Shown piece after piece: positions 8,938-16,465 of a DNA stretch of 64,000 bases. The notes below the pieces were generated by a model. The model was not told the DNA's origin and ran no database searches. It saw nothing but the letters and a program-made list of their open reading frames with translations. Numbering within the stretch: position 1 is the first letter of the stretch; the number at the start of each line of letters is the position of its first letter. The DNA comes from Chryseomonas sp014190935 (lineage in GTDB: Bacteria > Pseudomonadota > Gammaproteobacteria > Pseudomonadales > Pseudomonadaceae), in assembly GCF_014190935.1 (NCBI RefSeq), contig NZ_JACHVV010000001.1:372001-436000 (forward strand), given 5' to 3'. The translations under genes and the position numbers were made by a program.

Positions 8938-9252
8938 TCAGGATGCGGCGTCGATGTCGTGGGCGATCAGCGAGATCAGGGCATTCTGCTGTCGACCCGA
9001 CAGTTGCCGGAAGCGCTGCAGCAACTCCCGCTCGCTGGCGGTGATCTCCGGACTGTCCAGGCGAAGCCCGGGTTCGTCGCCAAGGGCGCCCTCTTGCTGC
9101 AAGCTCTGCTCGAGACGCGCGATGATTTCGGAGTTCATGCTGCGATGATGGTTGCGGGCCACATCCGCGATGCGCTCTCGCATGCCCTCGGGCAGACGCA
9201 CGACGAATTTGTCAGCGGTACGGCTTGAGTAGGATCTAATGGCCTGGGTCAT
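8938..9252 (-). CDS. amrZ: Ribbon-helix-helix regulator AmrZ
   Basis: A 104-residue Arc-type DNA-binding protein. The block YSSRTADKFVVRLPEGMRER carries the beta-strand (KFVVRLP) that inserts into the major groove, followed by helices containing HHRSMNSEIIARLEQSL. The rest (LDSPE...ERELLQRFRQL..RQQNALISLIAHD) matches the P. aeruginosa AmrZ C-terminal tetramerisation region as I remember it. AmrZ controls alginate, twitching, c-di-GMP enzymes and flagellar genes; in P. aeruginosa it represses fleQ, which is also in this window. No strong Shine-Dalgarno is seen. It is convergent with mgtE. Confidence 0.87.
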   Translation of the reverse strand: MTQAIRSYSSRTADKFVVRLPEGMRERIADVARNHHRSMNSEIIARLEQSLQQEGALGDEPGLRLDSPEITASERELLQRFRQLSGRQQNALISLIAHDIDAAS

Positions 9253-9366
9253 TGAGGTACTTCATCTGGAGTCAAAAATCAGTGAAGGCGTAAGCCCTCG
9301 TCTCGTTCCGCTAGCACTCACGGCACCTTGGACTCTGTAACCACCTGTCCCTAGGTATCTGTTTTT

Positions 9367-9378
9367 ATTGACGTCAAT
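9367..9378. promoter_or_regulatory. Perfect 12-bp palindrome upstream of amrZ and the tRNA
   Basis: ATTGACGTCAAT is a perfect dyad in the 258-base gap between amrZ (minus strand) and tRNA-Arg (plus strand), in a local AT-rich stretch. It could be an operator for amrZ or simply part of its promoter. No known regulator site was recognised. Confidence 0.3.
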
Positions 9379-9510
9379 TTACCGACGTACACAACAAATT
9401 GCAAAGCTGCCGAAGAACTTCTTGCCTTTGCCCGTTCTCGCGCCCTGCGACGCTGCCGAACCGGAACATGACAAACCTTCCGCTGCTCGTTACCATGAGC
9501 GCCCTTTACT

Positions 9511-9587
9511 GTCCCAGTAGCTCAATTGGATAGAGCATCCCCCTCCTAAGGGGAAGGTTGGTGGTTCGACCCCACTCTGGGACACCA
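9511..9587 (+). tRNA. tRNA-Arg (anticodon CCU)
   Basis: A full cloverleaf of 77 bases with encoded CCA. The acceptor stem is GTCCCAG paired with CTGGGAC, the D arm is GCTC/GAGC, and the anticodon stem TCCCC/GGGGA encloses the loop CTCCTAA with anticodon CCT. The T arm contains GGTTCGACC. It reads the rare AGG codon. This tRNA gene is often used as an integration site by phages and islands in pseudomonads, and a glycan gene cluster starts about 245 bases downstream; no repeated tRNA 3' end was noticed. Confidence 0.97.
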
Positions 9588-9832
9588 GATTCCTTTCCAG
9601 TACCTCTCCTCGCGATCCGACGCCTTCAAGTGCCCTTGCCGAACCGTTACAGCAGTTTGGAGGATAGGGCAAAAACGGCGACCTTGTCCGACTTCCAGGC
9701 TCTTCCAGTAGCGATTTGTGGCTGTGATCACAGCATAGAGCAGCAGACGAAAACCTGCCGAATTTATCTGTACTCTCCGTTGGCTAACCGTCTGCATTGC
9801 TTGTATCTGGAGCGCCTCTGGAGGTTCGCGTC

Positions 9833-10855
9833 ATGGCCTTTTATCCCGTCCTACTTTCAGTCGTGTTCGTCGTTCGTAATCAGGCTACCGAGTTGCAGAG
9901 CGTCCTCGAGCGCGCGGCAACTGTTATCGGTCCCTTGGTAAGTGACTACGAACTTATCATTGTCGATAACGCATCCGCTGACGACAGCGTAGCGCGACTC
10001 AAACAACTCACCAGCATCACCGGCCTGCCCAATCTGCAGGTATATGCCCTGACCAAGGAAGTGGACTCCGATACCGCTGCCTGGGTGGGGCTGGAAAATG
10101 CGCTGGGTGACTTCGCGGTCGTCATAGATCCGGAAACCGATGACATCGCCTTCTTGCCTGACATGTTGCAACAGGCGGCCGGCGGCATCGACGTGGTGTT
10201 CGCCAACAATCAGCAGAAAGTTCGGCAAACCCTGTCCTACAGTCTCTGCTCTAGAGGTTTCAACAGCCTCTACAAGCAATTCAACGGTGTCGACCTGGCC
10301 AAGGATGCGCCCCAGTACCGGATGCTCAGCAAGAAGGTCATCAATTACATCCTGCGCCATCCCGCGCCGGCTTTGACCTATCGGCACCTGCCGGCGACGG
10401 CTGGCTTCTCCCGTACCAATCTCGAATACAGCATGCCGCCGCGCAGTACCAAGCCCAAGCGGCTGTCCGGCAGTTTCGATCGCGGTGCCCGGCTGCTGGT
10501 GTCCTCCACCCGCAAGCCCATGCGCATGGTCAGTTTCCTCTCCATCGTGGGAGCCCTGTCCAACCTGCTCTATTCCATCTACGTCATTGCCATCGGTCTG
10601 TTCAAGGACGACGTCGCACCGGGTTGGGTGACGATTTCATTACAGCAGTCCGGCATGTTCTTTCTCATTTCGCTGGTCCTGCTCGTCCTTGGCGAATATG
10701 TCCTGCAGTTGACCCACAGAGTCAACGAAGGGCCGCTCTATCATGTCGCCCAGGAGTTCACGAGTGCCGTCATGACGCGCCGTGACAAGCTCAATGTCGA
10801 AGTAGTGCAGGGCGGCAATACCGCAAGACCGGCTACTCAATCCGGCATGGCCTGA
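9833..10855 (+). CDS. GT2 glycosyltransferase with two C-terminal membrane helices (GtrB-like)
   Basis: A 340-residue family-2 glycosyltransferase. The N-terminal GT-A fold shows LLSVVFVVRNQ, IIVDNASADDS and an acidic VVIDPETDD motif in place of the usual DxD. Two hydrophobic segments, about residues 232-257 and 273-293, end the protein. This layout is typical of GtrB/DPM-like enzymes that load a sugar onto undecaprenyl phosphate on the cytosolic face of the inner membrane. The ATG at 9833 has GGAGG eight bases upstream; the in-frame start 36 bases earlier is less likely. It is the first gene of a tightly packed seven-gene cluster to 16421. The sugar donor is unknown. Confidence 0.85.
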   Translation: MAFYPVLLSVVFVVRNQATELQSVLERAATVIGPLVSDYELIIVDNASADDSVARLKQLTSITGLPNLQVYALTKEVDSDTAAWVGLENALGDFAVVIDPETDDIAFLPDMLQQAAGGIDVVFANNQQKVRQTLSYSLCSRGFNSLYKQFNGVDLAKDAPQYRMLSKKVINYILRHPAPALTYRHLPATAGFSRTNLEYSMPPRSTKPKRLSGSFDRGARLLVSSTRKPMRMVSFLSIVGALSNLLYSIYVIAIGLFKDDVAPGWVTISLQQSGMFFLISLVLLVLGEYVLQLTHRVNEGPLYHVAQEFTSAVMTRRDKLNVEVVQGGNTARPATQSGMA

Positions 10856-10860
10856 CGATC

Positions 10861-11967
10861 ATGAGAGATGCGATCGTCATAGGTGGCGGATTTTACGGGG
10901 CCATGACGGCCCTGTATCTCATGCGCGTGAGGGGCTTTGCGAAAGTCACCCTGATCGAGCGGGAAGATGGACTGTTGAAGCGTGCCTCTTATCACAACCA
11001 GGCACGTGTTCATAACGGCTATCACTATCCGCGCAGTTTCGTCACAGCCTTTCGCAGTCGGGTCAACTTGCCGCGCTTCTTGCGCGACTATCCCGATGTG
11101 GTGGTGCGGGACTTCACCAAGTTGTATGCCATTGCCCGCAACAACTCCAAGGTAACGGCCAAACAGTTCGAACGTTTCTGTCAGGGGATCGAGGCTTCCC
11201 TGCAGCCGGCGTCCGAAGAATTAAGTCGATTGTTCGACGATCGACTGATCGAGGCGGTGTATCTCACCGAGGAGTATGCCTTCAACTCCGCCGTACTCGC
11301 CGCTGAAGTGAAAGGTGAGCTCGATGCTGTCGGCGTCGAGGTGCGCCTCAAGAGTCGCGTGACGGCGATCCGCGGTGAAACCGGCGGCCTGGGGGTCGAC
11401 GTGGTGGATGAAGCCGGCGGGCAGGAGGAGATGCATTGCCGCTATCTCTTCAACTGCACCTACAGTGGCCTCAACCAGTACGGCGGCGATTTCCCCGGCA
11501 CCGCCACCCGGTTGCGCCACGAGATCACTGAGATGGCGCTGGTGGAGATGCCTCCGGAACTGCGCAACCTGGGGGTGACGGTCATGGACGGTCCGTTCTT
11601 TTCCATGATGCCGTTCCCAGCGCGGGGCCTGCATACCCTGTCCCATGTGCGTTATACCCCACACCTGAACTGGGAAGACGCCAATGGCACCGATCCCTAT
11701 GCCCTGCTCGACGACTACGACCGGGCCTCGCGCGCGGACTGGATGGTGCGGGACGTGGCCCGCTACATGTCGGCTGCAGCACGGGTGGAGTACCGGGATT
11801 CGCTCTTCGAGGTGAAGACCATTCTGATGAAGAACGAAGGTGACGACGGCCGTCCCATCCTCTTCGAACAACATCCCCAGTTGCCCGGCTGCTACTCGAT
11901 GCTGGGCGGCAAGATCGACAACATTTTCGATGCCCTGGAGCGCCTCGATGCTGAACCCTTCCACTGA
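10861..11967 (+). CDS. FAD-dependent oxidoreductase (DAO fold), role in glycan synthesis unknown
   Basis: A 368-residue protein starting with a classical dinucleotide-binding motif, AIVIGGGFYGAMTALYLMR, followed by the acidic end of strand 2 (LIERED). A basic ARVHNGYHYPRS block near residue 45 is in the place where DAO-family enzymes contact FAD. No signal peptide or membrane helix is visible. It lies five bases after the GtrB-like gene and its 3' end overlaps the next gene by 20 bases, so it should be co-translated with glycan genes. Substrate is unknown; oxidation of a sugar or a sugar-linked group is an inference from context. Confidence 0.8.
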   Translation: MRDAIVIGGGFYGAMTALYLMRVRGFAKVTLIEREDGLLKRASYHNQARVHNGYHYPRSFVTAFRSRVNLPRFLRDYPDVVVRDFTKLYAIARNNSKVTAKQFERFCQGIEASLQPASEELSRLFDDRLIEAVYLTEEYAFNSAVLAAEVKGELDAVGVEVRLKSRVTAIRGETGGLGVDVVDEAGGQEEMHCRYLFNCTYSGLNQYGGDFPGTATRLRHEITEMALVEMPPELRNLGVTVMDGPFFSMMPFPARGLHTLSHVRYTPHLNWEDANGTDPYALLDDYDRASRADWMVRDVARYMSAAARVEYRDSLFEVKTILMKNEGDDGRPILFEQHPQLPGCYSMLGGKIDNIFDALERLDAEPFH

Positions 11968-13579
11968 GGCGACACCCAGGGGGGTGTCCGGCGTCGCCGG
12001 CTTCATCAGCGTTCTGGTCTTTTCCATCATCAATTTCTTTCTGTTCGGCAAGGGCGTCATCCTCGACCCCTTCCACCAGGGGGAATACTTCGCCACGCTG
12101 CCGACTCTGCTGCACAGCCAGCCGGGCGCCCATGCCTTCACCATCCATGGCGGGCTGGATTTCATCCCGGTGTGGCTGGCGGAGACCTCGTTCGGTGCCC
12201 AGCACACCTTCCTGGTGACCCAGATCCTCTATGGACTGTGCAACACCGGCGCGGCCTTGCTGCTATGGGGGACGGCGGTGCTGTTGTGCCCCGTGCCCAA
12301 GGGTCGCGCGCGCCTGATCCTGCTGGTTGCCGTGGGCGCCGTGGCGACCCAGGTGGTGGGCTATCGCGATCTCTTCCTGCTGCTGTCGCTGTTCCTTTTC
12401 TGTCTGCATCGCAAGGTGGAGACCACGCCGCGGCGATTGGTCTGCGAAGTGCTATTGGGCCTGGCGGCCGGCTTCAATCTGTTCTGGTCCTATGATCGCG
12501 GGATCGCCGGGGTCCTCGCCATCGGCTCGGCGGTACTGCTCACGCTGTTCCTGCAGCGGCGCCATGTCCTGTCGCTGCTGAGCTTCGTGGCAACGGTTGG
12601 CTGGCTCGGCTTTGGTACCGATTTCTTCGCCCTGACCGATTACGTCAAGAACCTGACCTTCCTCCTGGAGACCTCGTCCCAGTGGGGCTACGGTCTGAGT
12701 GCCCGGCCGCTGGCGCTGAGCCTGCTGCTGGCGGTGCCCACGGCGCTGGCGGGTTTCGCCCTGATCCGCTGCCTGCCCTGGCCGTGGCGCTGGAGCGAGG
12801 ATCTGCCACTGATCGGTGCCCTGGCCGTGCTGCTCGCGATCTTCTTCAAGATCGGGGTCAACCGCGCGGACTTCCAGCACATCCAGATGGGCTTCTGGGT
12901 ACCCCTGCTGAGCCTGCTCTATGCCGCCCGCCGGCAGCGGCTGGCCCGTAACGGCGGCTGGGACCTCTCGGCGCATCCACGCGCGGCGGCCGCGGCCATT
13001 GCCGCGGCCGTGCTGATGGGGCTGGTCGGACTTAATCCCTCGCCGTTCTTTGCGGTGCTGCTGGTCGGTGCGCTGCTGGCCTTCGGCCGACGCCTGCTGG
13101 TGCCGGCCCTGGCAGGGCTGCTGGTGCTGCTCGCCGCCTTCAACCTCTACAAGTCGCCGGTCGAGCGGGTGTGGGCCCAGGGGCTCGCCTGGGTGCCGGC
13201 CTTGACCGCCTTGCCGGATGACGCCGCCTTGGCGACGCCCGGGGTGCAATGGGCCTCGCAGCGCCTTCTGGAGAGCGGCGCCCACTGTGTGTTCGACCTG
13301 GCCAACAACGGGGTCATCAACGGGGTGACCGATCTGCCGGCCTGTACCAAGTACATCTATCCGGTCTATGCCACGCCGCCCTACGAGGCCGATCTGCTCA
13401 GCGATCTGCAGCATGCCGATCCACCGGCGGTGGTGTATTCGACGACCTTCTGGTCATTCAACCTGAACAACATTTCCATGCACGACAAGTTTCCACGACT
13501 CAAGGCCTACCTGGACGAGCGTTATCCCGTCGAGGAGTGCCAACCGGACTATTGCCTGAGATTCAAGACCAAGGGGTGA
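11948..13579 (+). CDS. Multi-span membrane protein, probable GT-C-type glycosyltransferase
   Basis: A 543-residue inner-membrane protein with roughly ten hydrophobic segments, starting near residue 15 (VAGFISVLVFSIINFFLF). The first extracytoplasmic loop has acidic residues in LDPFHQGEYFA, where GT-C enzymes carry catalytic Asp/Glu. The last 130 residues are soluble and contain four cysteines (GAHCVFDL, PACTKY, EECQPDYCLRF), which suggests a disulfide-bonded periplasmic domain. The ATG at 11948 overlaps the preceding gene by 20 bases. In Gtr-type systems such a protein moves the lipid-linked sugar onto a periplasmic acceptor. I did not recognise a close family, so the enzyme class is inferred. 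Confidence 0.7.
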   Translation: MLNPSTEATPRGVSGVAGFISVLVFSIINFFLFGKGVILDPFHQGEYFATLPTLLHSQPGAHAFTIHGGLDFIPVWLAETSFGAQHTFLVTQILYGLCNTGAALLLWGTAVLLCPVPKGRARLILLVAVGAVATQVVGYRDLFLLLSLFLFCLHRKVETTPRRLVCEVLLGLAAGFNLFWSYDRGIAGVLAIGSAVLLTLFLQRRHVLSLLSFVATVGWLGFGTDFFALTDYVKNLTFLLETSSQWGYGLSARPLALSLLLAVPTALAGFALIRCLPWPWRWSEDLPLIGALAVLLAIFFKIGVNRADFQHIQMGFWVPLLSLLYAARRQRLARNGGWDLSAHPRAAAAAIAAAVLMGLVGLNPSPFFAVLLVGALLAFGRRLLVPALAGLLVLLAAFNLYKSPVERVWAQGLAWVPALTALPDDAALATPGVQWASQRLLESGAHCVFDLANNGVINGVTDLPACTKYIYPVYATPPYEADLLSDLQHADPPAVVYSTTFWSFNLNNISMHDKFPRLKAYLDERYPVEECQPDYCLRFKTKG

Positions 13580-13584
13580 GCAAC

Positions 13585-14373
13585 ATGAAGACCGACGCAT
13601 TGATAGGGTACAGCGGCTTCGTGGGGTCGACGCTGCTCAAGCAGAAGGCCTTCGGCGCGCTGTTTCGCTCCACCAATATCGACCAGATCGGCGATCAGCC
13701 CTATGGCCAGGTCATCTGCGCCGGAGCGCCAGCGCAGAAGTGGATCGCCAATCGCGATCCTGCCGCCGATCGCGAGAAGATCGATGGCCTGATCGGTCAT
13801 CTGTCGCGGATCCAGTGCGATTCCTTCGTGCTGATCAGCACCGTGGACGTCTTCAAGCAGCCGCTCGGGGTGGATGAGACCACCGCGGTGGACGAAGAGG
13901 GACTGCACGCCTATGGCGCCAATCGCTATCGACTGGAGCAGTTCGTCCGTGAGCATTTCGCCAATGCCCTGATCGTCCGCCTGCCGGGCCTGGTCGGTCC
14001 TGGCCTGCGCAAGAACGTGATCTACGACCTGCTCAACGACAACAACCTGCACGCCGTGGAAAGTCGCGGCGTCTTCCAGTTCTATCCAATGGTCAATCTA
14101 GGCTATGACATCCAGACCGCCCAGGCTGCCGGGCTGGACCTGGTGCACCTGACCGCCGAGCCCATCAGCGTGGCGGACATCGCCAGTCAGGGCTTCGGAC
14201 GCGACTTCGGCAATACCCTGGAGGGTACGCCGGCGCGCTACGATTTCCGCAGCGTGCATGCCGAGGTCTTCGGCGGGCGTGACGGCTACCAGTATAGCGC
14301 GCGCGACACTCTGCTCGCGGTCCGTGCCTACGCCCAGTCGGAACCCCCGGTCATCAAGGCGGAGGGTCAGTGA
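13585..14373 (+). CDS. NAD(P)-dependent sugar epimerase/reductase (SDR, RmlD-like)
   Basis: A 262-residue extended SDR. The nucleotide-binding motif is GYSGFVGSTLL at residues 8-18. VLISTVDVF near residue 87 matches the strand carrying the catalytic Ser/Thr, and YGANRYRLEQ (about 110) supplies the YxxxR variant of YxxxK, with Arg at the position of the usual catalytic lysine. This departure may mean altered chemistry. It is shorter than typical epimerases. It is separated from the membrane protein by five bases and overlaps the next gene by one base. It probably makes or modifies the nucleotide sugar used by this cluster; the substrate is unknown. Confidence 0.75.
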   Translation: MKTDALIGYSGFVGSTLLKQKAFGALFRSTNIDQIGDQPYGQVICAGAPAQKWIANRDPAADREKIDGLIGHLSRIQCDSFVLISTVDVFKQPLGVDETTAVDEEGLHAYGANRYRLEQFVREHFANALIVRLPGLVGPGLRKNVIYDLLNDNNLHAVESRGVFQFYPMVNLGYDIQTAQAAGLDLVHLTAEPISVADIASQGFGRDFGNTLEGTPARYDFRSVHAEVFGGRDGYQYSARDTLLAVRAYAQSEPPVIKAEGQ

Positions 14374-15206
14374 TGCGCATCGCCATCTCCAATATCGCCT
14401 GGGATCCGACCGATGACGCCATGGTCGCCGAGATCCTGCAGCAATACCGGGTGGATGCCATCGACATCGCCCCCGGCAAGTATTTCGCCGATCCCAAGAC
14501 GGCCACCGCCCAGGACATCCAGGTCGTGCGTCAGCAGTGGCAGGCGCGTGGCATCGAGATCACGGGCATGCAGGCCTTGCTGTTCGGCACCACCGGACTC
14601 AATGTCTTCGGCGCCGACGACGTGCAGCGGGCGCTGCTGGCGCAGCTGGAAGGCGTCTGCCGGGTCGCCGAGGGGCTGGGCGCGACGCGCCTGGTGTTCG
14701 GCTCGCCGCGCAATCGCGATCGCGCGGGGCTGAGTGACGACCAGGCCCTGGCACAGGCCCGGGATTTCTTCCGCCGCCTGGGCGATGTGGCCGCGGCGCA
14801 CCGGGTGCAGATCTGCCTGGAGCCGAATCCGCCCCGCTATGGCGCCAACTTCATGATCGACAGCGATTCCACCGCCGCGGTGGTACGGGCCGTGGAGCAT
14901 CCGGCGATCCTCATGCAACTCGATACCGGTGCCCTGACCATCAACGAGGAAGACGCCGCCCGCGTCCTCGAAGAGCATGCCGAACTGATCGGCCACGTCC
15001 ATGCCAGCGAACCGGATCTGGTGACCCTGGGGGAGGGCGGTACCAATCACGAGGGCATCGCCTTCGCCCTGACCCGGCGGCTGCCCGAGCAGGTGGTCAG
15101 CATCGAGATGCTGCCGGCCAAGCAGGGCTCCAACCTGGCCGCGCTGGAGCGTGGCGTCCAGGTCGCGGTCAAGGCCTATCGCGACCTGCCGGAGGCTGCC
15201 GCATGA
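14373..15206 (+). CDS. Sugar phosphate isomerase/epimerase-like TIM-barrel protein
   Basis: A 277-residue protein of the xylose isomerase-like (AP endonuclease 2) superfamily. Metal-binding residues of that fold appear in order: CLEPNPP (Glu, about residue 150), MQLDTGAL (Asp, about 188), GHVHASEPD (His, about 210) and VSIEM (Glu, about 245). The start ATG overlaps the previous stop (TGATG); a GTG three bases earlier is the alternative. Its stop overlaps the next start (ATGA). It fits an isomerisation or epimerisation step of an unknown sugar in the cluster; such proteins are uncommon among glycosyltransferase genes. Confidence 0.78.
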   Translation: MRIAISNIAWDPTDDAMVAEILQQYRVDAIDIAPGKYFADPKTATAQDIQVVRQQWQARGIEITGMQALLFGTTGLNVFGADDVQRALLAQLEGVCRVAEGLGATRLVFGSPRNRDRAGLSDDQALAQARDFFRRLGDVAAAHRVQICLEPNPPRYGANFMIDSDSTAAVVRAVEHPAILMQLDTGALTINEEDAARVLEEHAELIGHVHASEPDLVTLGEGGTNHEGIAFALTRRLPEQVVSIEMLPAKQGSNLAALERGVQVAVKAYRDLPEAAA

Positions 15207-15559
15207 AGTGGCTGATCCTGATTCTGGGCATCGCGTCCAACGCCTCGGCGAGCGTGCTGGTGAAGCTGGCCATGCTGCCGCCGCGGCGCTTTCCCAGCCT
15301 GAGCGATCCCATGGCTGCGCTGGCCAACTGGCCGTTCTGGCTGGGGCTGTTCATGTATGGCCTGGCCTTTCTGCTGTACGCCGCCGCCCTCGCCAAGCTG
15401 CCGCTGAACGTGGCGCATCCGGTGCTGACGGCCGGGGCCATCGCCAGCGTCGCGCTGTTGTCGGTGGTGATCTTTCGCGAAGCCTTTCCCTGGACCACGG
15501 CGGCAGGCATCGTCCTGATCATCGCCGGCGTCGCCCTCATCACGGCCCGTGTCGGTTGA
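15203..15559 (+). CDS. Small SMR/EamA-type membrane protein, probable lipid-linked sugar flippase
   Basis: A 118-residue protein with four predicted membrane helices, the size and layout of the small multidrug resistance superfamily. The C-terminal half (LPLNVAHPVLTAGAIASVAL..FREAF) carries the conserved helix-3 pattern and the short loop before helix 4. ArnE/ArnF, the undecaprenyl-phosphate-aminoarabinose flippase subunits, belong to this superfamily, so lipid-sugar flipping is the likely role between two GT2 genes. It overlaps the preceding gene by four bases (ATGA). Transport of a free small molecule cannot be excluded. Confidence 0.75.
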   Translation: MKWLILILGIASNASASVLVKLAMLPPRRFPSLSDPMAALANWPFWLGLFMYGLAFLLYAAALAKLPLNVAHPVLTAGAIASVALLSVVIFREAFPWTTAAGIVLIIAGVALITARVG

Positions 15560-15572
15560 ACCTGGAGGACCT

Positions 15573-16421
15573 ATGACTACTGCAATTCCCGCCACCGAGC
15601 GTGCCCTCTGGCAGGTGCCCAGCTATTCGACGACCTTCTGGAACGGTCGCAGCCGTCCGCACTGCGTGGTGATCCCGGTCATCAACGAAGGCGAGCGGAT
15701 TCTCAACCTCTTGCGGCGCATGGCGGCGGTCAGGATCGCCGACATCGCCGATGTCATCATCGTCGATGGCGGCAGCACCGACGGTTCGCTGGAGCCGCAA
15801 CGGTTGCAGGAGCTGGGCGTCCGCGGGCTGCTGGTCAAGACCGCGCCGGGCAAGCTCAGCTCCCAGCTGCGCTGCGCCTATGCCTTCGTGCTCGACGAGG
15901 GTTACACCGGCATCGTGACCATCGACGGCAACGACAAGGACGATCCGGACGCCATCCCGCGCTTCATCGAAGCCATCGAGCAGGGCTACGACTTCGTCCA
16001 GGCCTCGCGCTTTCTGGCCGGCGGCGTGGCGGAGAACACCCCCAAGTCCCGCGACTTCGCCATTCGCTTCATCCATGCGCCCATGCTGAGCCTGGCCTCG
16101 GGCTTCCACTGGACCGACACCACCCAGGGTTTCCGCGCCTACAGCCGGGCCATGCTGCTGGATCCGCGCGTGGCGCCGTTCCGCGACGAGTTCACCACCT
16201 ACGAGTTGCTGGCCTATCTTTCCTACCGGGTACCGAAATTGGGCTATCGCTGCGTGGAACTCCCCACCGTGCGGCGCTATCCGAAGGGCGAGGTACCCAC
16301 CAAGATCAGCAGCGTCAGAGGTAATCTGTCGGTGCTGCAGGTACTGATGAAGGCCTGTGCAGGTCATTACAACCCACGCCTGGGCGAGGACGCCCAGCTG
16401 GCGGCGCAACGACGAAGCTGA
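15573..16421 (+). CDS. GT2 glycosyltransferase (DPM1-like)
   Basis: A 282-residue cytosolic family-2 glycosyltransferase. Motifs: CVVIPVINEGERI near residue 32, VIIVDGGSTDGS near 63, and TIDGNDKDDPDAIPRFIEAI near 118, which carries the metal/nucleotide-binding acidic residues. Unlike the first GT2 of the cluster it has no C-terminal membrane helices. The ATG at 15573 has a GGAGG Shine-Dalgarno; the in-frame start 24 bases earlier is less likely. It closes the cluster that starts at 9833. It probably transfers a hexose-type residue to a polyprenyl or glycan acceptor; the acceptor is unknown. Confidence 0.85.
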   Translation: MTTAIPATERALWQVPSYSTTFWNGRSRPHCVVIPVINEGERILNLLRRMAAVRIADIADVIIVDGGSTDGSLEPQRLQELGVRGLLVKTAPGKLSSQLRCAYAFVLDEGYTGIVTIDGNDKDDPDAIPRFIEAIEQGYDFVQASRFLAGGVAENTPKSRDFAIRFIHAPMLSLASGFHWTDTTQGFRAYSRAMLLDPRVAPFRDEFTTYELLAYLSYRVPKLGYRCVELPTVRRYPKGEVPTKISSVRGNLSVLQVLMKACAGHYNPRLGEDAQLAAQRRS

Positions 16422-16465
16422 TTCCGTCGCGCTTGCCGGGTGTGCAAGAGACGATGGAGTAGGCA

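Noticed and set aside
9490..9797. Short minus-strand frames across the tRNA gene
   Set aside because: The peptides (for example a GVEPPTFPLG-type stretch) are classical mistranslations of tRNA genes.
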